Source of the DNA: Oikopleura dioica
Lineage: Eukaryota > Chordata > Appendicularia > Copelata > Oikopleuridae
Direction: 5' to 3'
NCBI GenBank assembly: GCA_907165135.1
Contig: OU015569.1
Span: forward strand, 11,594,501-11,658,500
Length of the DNA stretch: 64,000 bases
The number at the start of each line of letters is the position of its first letter. Position 1 is the first letter of the stretch. The translations under genes and the position numbers were made by a program. The notes beneath the pieces are model-generated. The model was not told the origin of the DNA and made no database searches. It saw only the letters and a program-made list of their open reading frames with translations. Below are positions 37,503-49,448 of the stretch, in pieces.

Positions 37503-38076
37503 CTAGAAATAAGATTTAAACATAATAAGCAGATAAATAATTAAAAAAGATGAATATAATGCATAGAGGATTCCAATTTTTTCCCTTCTTTGGTTTAATC
37601 ATTTTTATTGGACGGCAGTTTATGGAACCGTGAAATTTCAAGCAATCAACATCAAACGAAATAAAGATCAAAATCAAGGGCACATAGATTTCTTTTGATT
37701 ATATAAAGAAAAATTCATCTGGAAAGGAACATTCGAAAAAATGATACGATCATAGTTGTGAGAATTTTTGTTTATTAAACAGAACAACTAATTGTTGTTA
37801 AATATTTTCAAAATGATGCATTTGCAAATACTTGGCTGAACTTCATATCATCTACCACAATTTCTGCAAATAAAATCATACTACAGTAGTAACTGTTAAA
37901 AAGCTGAAAGCATCTCGTTACTATTTAAAAACTTTACTAAATAATAGGTGAAAATTATCTTTGTCCATTTACGATAGAAAAAAACCTTGAATCTTGGGGC
38001 TGAATCGTCGATTGAACTTGGTTTTGAACTTCTGTCGGGTTGTTTGTAGTTTGCACGCGCGTTTGAAGACACCTTT

Positions 38077-39011
38077 TTAATTCATCGCTGAAGTTTTGTT
38101 GTGTACTTTCTTTGCCTTTCTAAACCAACTTTGAGACCTCTTCCTGACTTTCAACGACCCTACCGGTTGTGTTACAATTTCTGCTGCTTGAGCTTGTTGC
38201 GGTGATTTTTCTTCTTTTCTCGGATTCAGCGTCACTTTGTTTTTGGTCATTTGACTTGAGCTGCTTTGATAAGGAGTTCGCGTTGCTTGCATTTCCGAGG
38301 AGTGAATATTTTGGTTGATATCGGGTTGTTGATGGACTGCCGAACTTGAATTATCAAGATGCAACTTTGACAACTGATTTGCAGCTGATTCCGCGACTCG
38401 CAGTTCTTTTACGTGGCTCTCGCAAGGCCACGCTATTCGGCCGCACACGTAGTCCAGACACTTGTTCATCCAAAGCGAGAAGTTTTGGGCTTCTTCTTGT
38501 GACAAGAAATTTAGCCTAAAAAGAGACAAATTAGAATTGAGAAAATTGAAAGAAGAGAACTCTAGTTTGTTTCTATCGAGCAGAATCCGCGGAAACATAT
38601 TTTTGGCCTCTTAATTTTCAACAATTTTCTCAACGAAAACCCCTTATAAACGCAGGTTTCCCAAAAAAATGCTGGAAAATCTGGTACTCTTCGTTGATTT
38701 CCAAACTATTTCAAAGTAAAACTTTTCACTACTCACCCATAAACGGATCCACTGTGTCGCCATTGATGAAAAGTCGCAGTTGCTTCATTGTAAATCAATC
38801 CTCTGACAATGGAGCAATGAACGGAGAGCTCCTGCGTATCGTTCTTTCGTCCAACGACGCGGAACGAGCGATTCTGCGGGTGCTGATAGATGCAAACGCG
38901 CGAGATACCATTCCCAGAGCAAGGATACCAGCGCTTCTCTGTTTGATTGTACATCATTACTGAAGCGCGGACGGAGCAAACTGGTGATTCCAAACTTGAT
39001 CCAGAGTCCAT
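38077..39011 (-). CDS. Ena/VASP-like actin regulator (EVH1 domain)
   Basis: ATG 39009-39011, one nucleotide after an acceptor (ATTCTCTAG). The exon to ~38737 encodes an EVH1 domain: SVRASVMMYNQTEKRWYPCS, then ISRVCIYQHPQNRSFRVVGR, then SIVRGLIYNEATATFHQWRH and SGSVYG. Across an in-phase GT-AG intron it continues LNFLSQEEAQNFSLWMNKC. These match the Ena/VASP type of EVH1, whose aromatic cluster (Tyr/Trp/Phe) binds FPPPP ligands at focal adhesions and leading edges. The rest is Ser/Gln/Lys-rich (SQSWFRKAKK) and lacks the usual proline-rich profilin-binding region. The frame stops at 38077-38079; a coiled-coil exon at 37325-37502 may supply an alternative end. Confidence 0.8.
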
Positions 39012-39265
39012 TCTAGAGAATTTAAAGAGTGGTTTTAAGAAGTGAAAGGTCGAACGATAGAATAGAATATAATGTAGCAGTACGAAGTTTAATAGTATTC
39101 ATAAGACTATACTCGTCGATTTGATCATCTTTCCTAAAGTAAATCCCAATTTAATGAACTAAGAGATAGGCGAAATCGACGAGTACACCCTTAACCCTGC
39201 CCGATCGAGCAGAAATGGATAAATAAAATGAACTGATTGAACACAATGAAAACTCTGTTTTGAAC

Positions 39266-42200
39266 TTAGCTTTTCTTCTTGCGGTTGAAGAGGCCTTTCT
39301 TCTGCTTTTGGGGAAAAAGAAGATCCAACTTTTTCGTGGAGAGGTTGTCTTCCGGTGATGGCAGCTCTTTCTCGTTCTTGTTTTTTCGGTCTTTTACTTT
39401 TAGCACTTTCTGCTGAAATGCTAGTTCGGGGTTTAACAAGCTCGGCGATCAATAACAAGTAGAGTTTCTAGAGAAAAAGTACCAGTTGACAAAACCCGTC
39501 CCTTGCTGCATGAGAACTTTTTGGCAGCTATTTTTGATATTCGAAGCTAAATCTTGCCAAGTCCAAGTCTTGTTCTTGTACTCAATGCACGGAATATCCA
39601 GCCGCATATTGTCCAAGCTTGGCACTCGAACTGAAAAAATCATAGATCGAGATATTCTTTATTTGAGCGAAATTGCACCTTTGTTGGTTCTACAGTCGGA
39701 ATGGTAGGAAACGGTGAGTGGGACTTTTGGAATCTGGATGTGGTGGAATGTCTGGTTGTTTCGCGCCCGATCAGCCATGATTTTAGCGCCGTGGTCATCG
39801 AAGCTCGGGAGACTTGAGCTGTAGATTTCGGATAAACTAGAAAAGGGAACGTTAGTGACTAAAAAATACGGAAAATCAGAAGCTCTTCCTTGAGTTTTAC
39901 CTCGATTGTTTTTCAAGCGTTGGACTCGAACGTCTAAATTTCGAAAAGAGACGACTTTTTCTATCACTTCCAGCTTCTGACTTTGAATCGGCTTCTTTTC
40001 TCAAAGTCTTTGGCGAGGCAGGTTTTGAAACTGACACTGTGTCCAAAGACGGGTCCGGGAAGAAGAAGTTGCGAAAGGCGCGATAGAAAGTGTTCGTTAC
40101 AGTAATGTGCAAAGGTAGAATGTTCAGTTCGATGCGCTCTTTGACCGGGATGCCGCCGACTGGAGGCCTCACTTTGCAAAAGACCCGAATCGAGGCAAGA
40201 TTGGAGGGGGCGATGCGAACTTGCGGTCGGAGAATGGTTTGGAACTTCTGATTCTCCAGCAAGTTCGACAATTCGAAATCGCCAATTTTAAACTCGTGGG
40301 AATGGTGATTCTGGTTTGACTTCTCGTGCAGATCGGAATCAACTGAAGCTACAGAGCGGTACTCGAAATTTTTCATGACGAAATTTGCTATTCCCTAAAA
40401 ACAGTTAGTCATTCCAAAATGTTGAGAAGGAAACCTTTGGCTGAATGGAAGCTAAAATGTTTGGCGAAGCTTCCACACTGACAAGTTTCCATTTGACTTC
40501 GTGGAAGATAAAATGCGTCCGCCTCGTCTGCCGTTCCGAATCCTTTCCGATGTCTTCGCTCAACAACTGCTGCTTGAGGTGCGTTTCCTTCGCCAGCGAC
40601 ACCATTACGGCCATTTCTTCTGATCGAATGTTGAGTACGTCTTTCTTGTCGTTGACCTGGTCCTCTGTTTCAGAAATAAGCTGCTTGAGTTCCTCATCAT
40701 CACTGTCGTCGTCTTCATTCGAGCAGCACAAGGTGTACAGTTCGTGTTCCAAGCTACGGACACAATCCAGATCTTCCCGAATTCGAGCTTGGATCTCCAT
40801 CGCTTGATCCCTAAGATATTGGTTAGAAATTGCTTGCAATTCTAATGATTTGTGTTAGTTCGTTCCAGCGAATATTTGAAAAACAAATTTGGAGGCCTAA
40901 ATTTTGGTTGATTTGCATCTCTCTGCGGGAGATGAGCTTCATATAAACCTCTGACTCTTCTTCAGAATATTCAAAAATATAATGGACCAATATTGTGTGA
41001 CGCTACTAATTCAACTGTGTTATCTTCTCTGAATTTCTCTAATAAAATTACGAAAAAAATCGAGCCAAAGGAATCAAACTTGCGAAAATCTAATCTGTGA
41101 TCATTCAGCAGAATGCCTCAGCTGTCTGATCCACCTATAACTTAGGATAAAGATTTACGGTATTAACGAGCTCAGGAGTTCAATAACTTACCTAAGCTTC
41201 TCGCGCAACTCCTCGACTTTATTCTCAACGGTCTGATCCTCTACCAGTTGCAGATGAAATCTTTTCGACAGCATCTTCAGCGTCAGTCGTTCCTTTATAC
41301 CTGGCTCCACGTGGAGGAATAAATTGTTCACGATATCCAAAGCTAGAAGATATTGTTGATCCGTCGTCCAAATTTCCATTTGTTTCTGTGAAACAGTGAG
41401 TGTGTTGATTGTCTTTTCCCGGTTGAAAGTTCGACTGTCGCGGAGCACTTCTTCAGGCGAGATCGGAGGAATGTCGACGTTGCCAGGAATCGGGCAGTAA
41501 GACATGTAGTTTATCGTCAAGGCGCAGGGATGAACTATCTTTGTGTAAGCACCTTTGAAAAAGAATGTCAAAATGATCGAGAAAACGTTTAAATCTTTTC
41601 TAGATATGAGTCCATTGTTTTTGAGATTTCATCAACGGACTCTTCACTCTTAAAAATTGAGCTGAGCAGCATGGTCTTCTCCGAAGAAGCAGAAGAGTTT
41701 CTGATGCCTAGAACCCCAGCGAGCACCGACCCCGCCTTCGAGACCTTCGACGGGTCCGACTGGAACCCTGACGTAAGTATCTTTTCTCAGGAAAGAGTTA
41801 ATAAAATGTTAAGGAGTTCCTCGCGAGTCTCCAGGAGACGGCGGTGAACGAGATCCTCTGGTCGAACCGCCAGGCCCGGCTGAAGACACCTCCTCTTCGC
41901 CGACCAAAGATGTCCCGGACGAAGAAGATTATTTCCGGCGCGGTGCTCGCTGGGGTTTTCCTCAGCAGCAGTTACTTCTGCTACAAAATTTTATTTTAAT
42001 AAATTATTAAAATCAATAAGAGTGTTTATTCATTTGACATCCGCGCCTGGCATGTTCTCTGGTGGATCGAGATCGTGGGAGAGTTCTTGTTGGATTTGAT
42101 ACGCAGGAACCCAGAGGTGGTCGGTTTCGTTTAGCGTGCTGCCTTTGGAGCCGACGGAGAGGGAGAACAGTTGCATCCCTGTAAGTGTGCCTTTCGTGCC

Positions 42201-45200
42201 GAACTTGTCCAAGTACTGACCGTCTCGCCAGGCTCGGCAATACTCGTGTCGTATCAGATTGATATTGTCGGCGGTGAGACACATGAAGCCAGGCCTTTCG
42301 AATCCCTTCAGCAGCACTTGGCAGTTTCGCAGATTACATTCGAGCCCCGTGTAGACTGGTTTCTCCTCGTTCGCCTTGGCTGATTGCTCGACGAATTCGG
42401 TCGAGCAAGTCTTTTTTCCAGAGTTTAAGAGTTGATTCAAAGGATTGATGAATTCCGCAGCTGTGAGTTCTTTCATTTCCTCCCCATTTTGATGGGCTCC
42501 TTTATTGTTCTTCGAGTTGGAACTTAAGTTTTCGTTCTTTGAAAACATCACCGTTAATTTCGCGGTCAAGTTCTTTTTCAAAATGTTTCCACATTCTGCT
42601 GAATTGATCAGTGTCATAATACAGTCTCGGTTTTCCACCTTCCAGAGCGCTTTGAAATCGGCCGCGTCAAAGATCATTTTTCGTCGATCGGCGTTCTCGA
42701 TGAACTCGGCGAAGCGACGGAACTTCACATTGTCTAAACTGGCGAAGAAATTCTTCTCGGCGTTGTCAGTCGAGGAGGAGGCATTTTTGAGGTAGACGTG
42801 GATCTCCTTTGCTTCCAGATTCATCTTTTCCATCGACCACTCGGCTTTTGGACGGAGAAGAATGGCTTCGTCGCGGGGTCGCTCTTCGATCTTGAGCAAG
42901 TGATTGGACTCGAGAAAGCCAGCTTTTGATTGAATCACGAAACCGATGTTCTTCGAAAAGCTCTGTCGATACTCGCACGCCATAGAGTCGAAACGCCAGA
43001 GAAGAGAAGTCTTGTGATAATGCCTGGAGAACTTTTTCTTCGGCGGAGTGTTGTCGGCCCACCAACCGTTTCCGCGCTTGATCGGCCGAGCCACGTCCGT
43101 TATCGATTTCCAAAACGAGCTCAACCAGTTCAGCGTCGTCGAAAACAGAAAAATGCGAAACATTGGGACGTTGATTCGCCATTCGAGGTCTAGACTTTTC
43201 GAGCGAAAGTTGGAATAAGTATCTGCCCCGTCTTGTAGAGGCGTTGTAGAGGGAAAGACATTGTGCCCAGTTCGGTTCCCATTCCGCGGCAAGTTCCAGC
43301 TGATCAGCCAGTCCATCGACAAGTTTGGCATTTCGATGAATTTGATGTTCGACCATTTTCGTCGCGTGTTGATGGTGATGATCAGATCGCCCAGGAAGGA
43401 GATCTTTCCGTGCACCCAGTTCATTGTCAAGCCTTTTTTCGACTCTGTTAGTGAGTTCTTTTTATGGGATCATCGTCAATGTTCAGATAAAAGATATGAA
43501 TATTTTTCTACACTTTCAACCGGTAGCTTTAGTCAATAATCGAAAAACAAACGCGTGTAATCTTTCTTAATTGAAAATTGAAGATCCCTAGTCCCATTGC
43601 CAGCAAAGGCGTTCTTCGTGCGCGTACGGACTCTTTGACGACAAATGATGCCATTCTGATCGATTAGCTTTCAGGACAATTTTGCCTCTGTACTTGAGTC
43701 GCTGCTTGTCCCACCAGGGCAGTGCTGGCGAGTTATCCGGCGGGCCAGAGGTTATTCGATCGAATGCGTGTTGGAACTCGCCCCAGGCTGCTTCTAGACA
43801 TGGACCCCAACCGAGCTCAAGAAGATCGTAATTCATCTCAATGTCGTGGAAGAACTTGAGCGGGGCGAGGTTTCGCATCACTTCTCGCGAACTCCACGGC
43901 TGTCCCGGATCGATTGTGAATCGCTTCCAGTTGTGCTCTTCCGTTCCGTGCTGCTCTGCACCGCAGAGCGTTCCTGTCCACGAGAAATTCTCGGCTTTCA
44001 CCAAGTCGGTCGGAAAGTCCCGAAGCTGGACGCGCCAGTTCGATGCTTTGAGCTCAATCACTCGGCCCCACATTGTCGAGTACTCGAAGGCAGCTACAGT
44101 TTCGTCTTGAAGGTCTTGGTCGATCAGAAGCAGCAGTTCCTTCAGCGGTTCGTATCCGTTCATCGATTTATCCGCCAAAACTGTCAAGTCAAAATCAGTT
44201 ACAGTCCAGCTGAAGAGATTTTTATACTTGATCCATTTTTCTTCTGCTTTCATTTTACGAATACGAGCTAAAACCGAGTGATTATACGAGATTTTATCTG
44301 GAATAAGCTTACCTAGATAGATGTCAATGTTCTTTTCAAGAAGTTTGTCCAGGAGCCCCCGTAAGACACTTTCTTCCGCTTCCATTTGTTTAATTCGATC
44401 TTCGAGGATTTTGAGACGCTTCTGCTGGTCGATAACCTCTTGGGAGTGAAAGTCATAGACTGACCGAAGCTTAATCTCAAAGGGATCGTCTTCGACCGTC
44501 CAGAGCCACTTCTTGACGCGAAAGACGAGATCGGGTGGCAACTTGGTGCTTGAAAACGGCTCCGAATTCGGTTTGTAGAGTTTTTTGATCATCTTGAAAG
44601 TGGCGATGCAGTGCTCGAATGTGGTTGTGAACATATAGTTGAAGGGGAAATGAAGATGCAGGAGGCTGGATTCGATGAAAAGAACGCGATTTGACAATGT
44701 TTTTGGCTTCAGCTTGAAATAAGCCTCACGATCTTTTCGCAACGCGTCTAAATTGTCGTCTTTTTCTTTGTAAGTTACTTTTAGCTCTTCTATGTTTATG
44801 AGTTTGGAATGATCGTCGAAGTCGAATATCATCGACGAGGACGAGAATCGAATCTCGGAGAGCTTATTGCACACACAGCCGAAGTTGACGAGACGCAGCT
44901 CCATTTTCTGGCCCGTGTCGAGGTTGAAAATCAGGTGAAAGTCCCGTAAATTCGCGCTGATATACTTCAGAAGATTGAGTCTCTCCTTTCCTTCGCTTCC
45001 TGATAGACCTGGCCCATTGGTAAAAGAAGAGTTTGGTGTCGAGGGAGGAGTGGACATGACCGCGTTCCGAAGGTGATTGATGATTTCAACGACGCTTTCG
45101 TGGAAGAGAATGTGCACTCGTGGACTCCACTTGAGCACTGTCACATGACCAGCAGGAAACTCGACCGATAACTTTTCCAAGGCGTAATCAGACAGCTCAA

Positions 45201-47512
45201 ACGTTGCGAGGCATTCCTTGATTTCGAAGAACTTGTCATCGATGCTATCCGAAGGCAGACACTCTACTTTCGATCCAATAAACTGCGTCAGTCCAAATGC
45301 CACGCCAGAAATCTTGATCTTCAGCGCCTTCAAATTTCTATCTGCTTGGAGAGTATCGAGTCGGAATAAAACCAGCTCTGGACATTGACTCGATCGCACA
45401 TAAATCGTCACATCGCGCACATTCACATCTGCGTATCTGGAGTCAACTTTGAGCACGGAAGATATTCTAGAATTTCGCACGCGATCGGGAGAGGTATCTT
45501 GGAAGTGATTTTCGACAAAGTTGGTGACTGTGCGGATTAATTGAGTCAAGTTTTCCGCAATTTCGTTCGATACTTCCATTGTAAAGCCATACACTTTGAC
45601 ATCGTTGTGGCAGATGGTTTGATTCAGATCCCTTCCGGTTTCGAATTCGAGCGAGTTTCCAAGCCGCACTTGTTCAATTCCAATAAGCGTGCCCCAATGA
45701 TGCGTACCACTTTCAAAAGCTGGCGGTCCTTTTCCGAGAACAGACTCGGTGAAGCTCTGCAGCTTGTCAATGTTGAAGATGATCCCCTGGCTGTCTGAGT
45801 GCTTATGGTTGAGGATGGAGAGCGAGCGAAAGGTTAGTAGAGCTTTGGATTGATGCGACTCAATGGAGCATTTGGCGTTGTTGATCTTTGCTGAGAGGAA
45901 GTATTCAATGACAAGCGCCCTTTTCGCATAGGGATTTTTAATTCCCGGTTCGGACTTGGTCTTCCGATGCCTCTGAAGTTTGAACATTTCTAAGGACTCT
46001 TTTGAACCAAACGGGCGAAGACCTGACGGGCCTGGCGTCCATTCCAACCCTGCCTTCGCCAATTTATACCAAAGGAATGCCTCGTCCAAGTTCAGAAACA
46101 GGGTCAATTGACTGCTTTGGACGACGAATATGATGCGCATTGGTTGGACGCGACCGTTTTCCACCTCGACATTGCATCGCAGGTGATTCGCTTCGATCAG
46201 CGGCGCTTCTATGTCGTGACTTCTGAGACTCGTTTCTTTCAGTTCGAAAAGAAGAGATGTTCGTTCGCACGCAGCCATTGATTCGATTGACCAGGAGGTG
46301 CGAAATGGCTTTCTTCTGGAGCCCGCTCTATTCGCCCGTGCGTTGTCCACTTCGACGAGTTCGACTTCCTTCAGCGTTTTCATGATAGACACTTCGGAGC
46401 AGGAGAGCTCCAGCGTTTTCATTTCGCGCTCTGAGTTGATCTCCGCGCAGAAGTTGTGAATTCGAAGCTCGGCACGAGGCATATTCGTCAATTTGAGCAG
46501 CTTTTGGGCAGTTTTGGAAGAGTGGATAAGCTGCGTTGAAGAGGAAAAGTGCTCCGGGCTAGTTCCTCCAAGTGGCGCTTTTTTGATGAAGGAGCGGATC
46601 ACGCCTAAGGCTTTGATTTCCGCCTCGATGTTGAACTTAGAGAAGACGATCTCGAGGAACTCGGGCTCTTCGTTGACGCAGGGCATTTGTAATGGCAGTG
46701 TGTAGTTGATTAGTAAGGGACAGTACACCCGTAGGATTTGGCCTTTCGGGTAGTTGATCGATAGGGAAATCTCGGGAGTAGATAAAGTTGTGAAAAGGTG
46801 GTTGAGTTTTTCCCGCACGGATATGGCGAATTCTGTTTGAAGGACTGAAAATGTTATCGCGCATTCTGACAGGCGATAGCCAGGGTTGAAGACTGAAAAG
46901 GTTGATTAAAGCAGGTGGAGGAGGCGAATGACTTACTATCGAAACGACTGGTGAAAGAGGAACATTGAAGACTTTGGAGGAAAAAGTTTTTGATGAAGAA
47001 ATCTTGCGAGGACGACCGAGACGCGTAGGATGAAGAAGATTGAGGAACGAAGGAAGGAACTGGGCTTTCAGCTTGGCGGTACAAGTCGAAGACGGTATTT
47101 ACGTCGCCTATTTTGAGCGAAATTGGTCTTTTGTAAAGAAGGCGCCTGAAGACGCAGAACCAATGGATTTGAATGGAGGAAATGTTCGCCTTGATTTTTT
47201 CGCATGCAAAACCGTTTGAAATTGGAGGCGAATTCGGAAAGGTGACGGTGAATTCTACTGCGTTGACTGACAAGTAGGTCGAGAAGAAGGTAAAGTTGTA
47301 GTAGGCGAGCTCGAACTCGCAGTTGAGCTTTTGCGCAAATATGAGAGAACATATCGCTCTCCGATCAGAAGAATCAACCGTACAACGATCTAAAATGAAT
47401 AAGATGAATGAAAATCTGAGTCAGGATCCTGAAAGACCATTTGCCTGAGTGTACTTACGTAAACAATAGCAAATATCAGTACGAGAACGGCTCCAGAGGA
47501 GAAATCTTCCAT
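39266..47512 (-). CDS. BLTP2: Bridge-like lipid transfer protein 2 (KIAA0100 / Hobbit / SABRE family)
   Basis: Very large protein forming a hydrophobic groove that carries lipids at ER-plasma membrane contacts (family knowledge). ATG 47510-47512 encodes one N-terminal membrane anchor (GAVLVLIFAIVYIVVRLILL). The long exon 43588-46818 bears the repeated groove-type beta strands and the GFWDK-type motif PALPWWDKQRLKYRGK. Exon 42039-43430 has PLSMDWLISWN-like strands, GNGWWADNTPPKKKFSRHY and CNLRNCQVLLKGFE. Later exons give LALDIVNNLFLHVEPG, a coiled coil, the conserved FCKVRPPVGGIPVKE and IPKVPLTVSY with NKTWTWQDLA. The end is KKGLFNRKKKS, stop 39266-39268. Several joins are odd: a GA-AG intron at ~43587, candidate 23-nt and 25-nt introns, and a 45-nt in-frame intron (44268-44312). 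An intron hosts an antisense gene. Confidence 0.9.
41671..41999 (+). CDS. Small tail-anchored membrane protein, nested antisense in a BLTP2 intron
   Basis: Exons 41671-41772 and 41814-41999 join in phase to give 95 residues. The N-terminal half is acidic (MVFSEEAEEFLMPRTPASTD, FDGSDWNPDEF). An amphipathic stretch (LQETAVNEILWSNRQARL) and a basic patch (RRPKMSRTKKI) precede a C-terminal hydrophobic segment, SGAVLAGVFLSSSYFCYKIL, right at the end. That topology (basic flank, single C-terminal TM, almost no lumenal tail) is typical of tail-anchored proteins of mitochondria or ER. I do not recognise the family. It occupies the intron between BLTP2 exons beginning at 42039 and ending near 41547-41559, on the other strand. 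Confidence 0.65.
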
Positions 47513-47809
47513 ATCATTCTTCTTTTTTCCTCGATTCCAATAGTCTGAAAGTAGCGAAAAAACACATGAGAAGTGGATTTGAATGAATGATTAGTCAGTT
47601 TTTACAGAATCTAAAAAGAAAGATAAAAAGAATCGCGGTATTTGATATTTGAGTCCGTGCAAATCAGCAGTGGGAAGAAAGTTTCAGTCTTTTCTGGAAT
47701 TTCGAATATTGATAGGTTCGTTTTGAGCGTTGAATTCCTGTTTTTCGTAAGTAGAAGAATAAACGATAAGAAGGGATTACTTAAATTAGACTAGGCGGGA
47801 AGAAAGAGG
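47513..47809. other. Spacer between CRK end and BLTP2 start
   Basis: 297 bp. An acceptor (CGCTACTTTCAG, minus strand, ~47547) lies ~33 nt upstream of the BLTP2 ATG and may be a trans-splice site. Nothing else is seen. Confidence 0.45.
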
Positions 47810-49056
<1,247 letters not shown>

Positions 49057-49448
49057 TTTCCGCCCTCAGCACACCCTTCTTCTTTTTCTTTCCAAACGAA
49101 CCAGAAAAAAAGAAACACTTTGTCAATTCCGACAATTTTCTTGAAGAGATTTTGTCATTTTTTTATTTCAGTTTTTTTGGTGTTGATTGCACAAAAGAGT
49201 AATTCAAACACGGTCTTTTTTTCGAAATGTAGAATTTTGAATTTGAATTTTGAATATTGAAGAAAGCGTTATTAAAAAATCAAGGCACACAAAAGATCGG
49301 AAAGGGGGTTTTTCGAATTATATACAGCCGGTTTTTAAGAGTGCGCGAAAGATGATGAGCTGCTTTCTTTTTTTTTTGGATAGGTCGGTTTTTAAGTGTT
49401 TTTAACAGACAGAATAGAAATAGGATGGAACAGAAAGAGAGACAGAAA
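49057..49448. other. Spacer between ATG4 end and CRK start
   Basis: 392 bp of mostly T-rich DNA. No gene or structured element is recognised. Confidence 0.45.
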
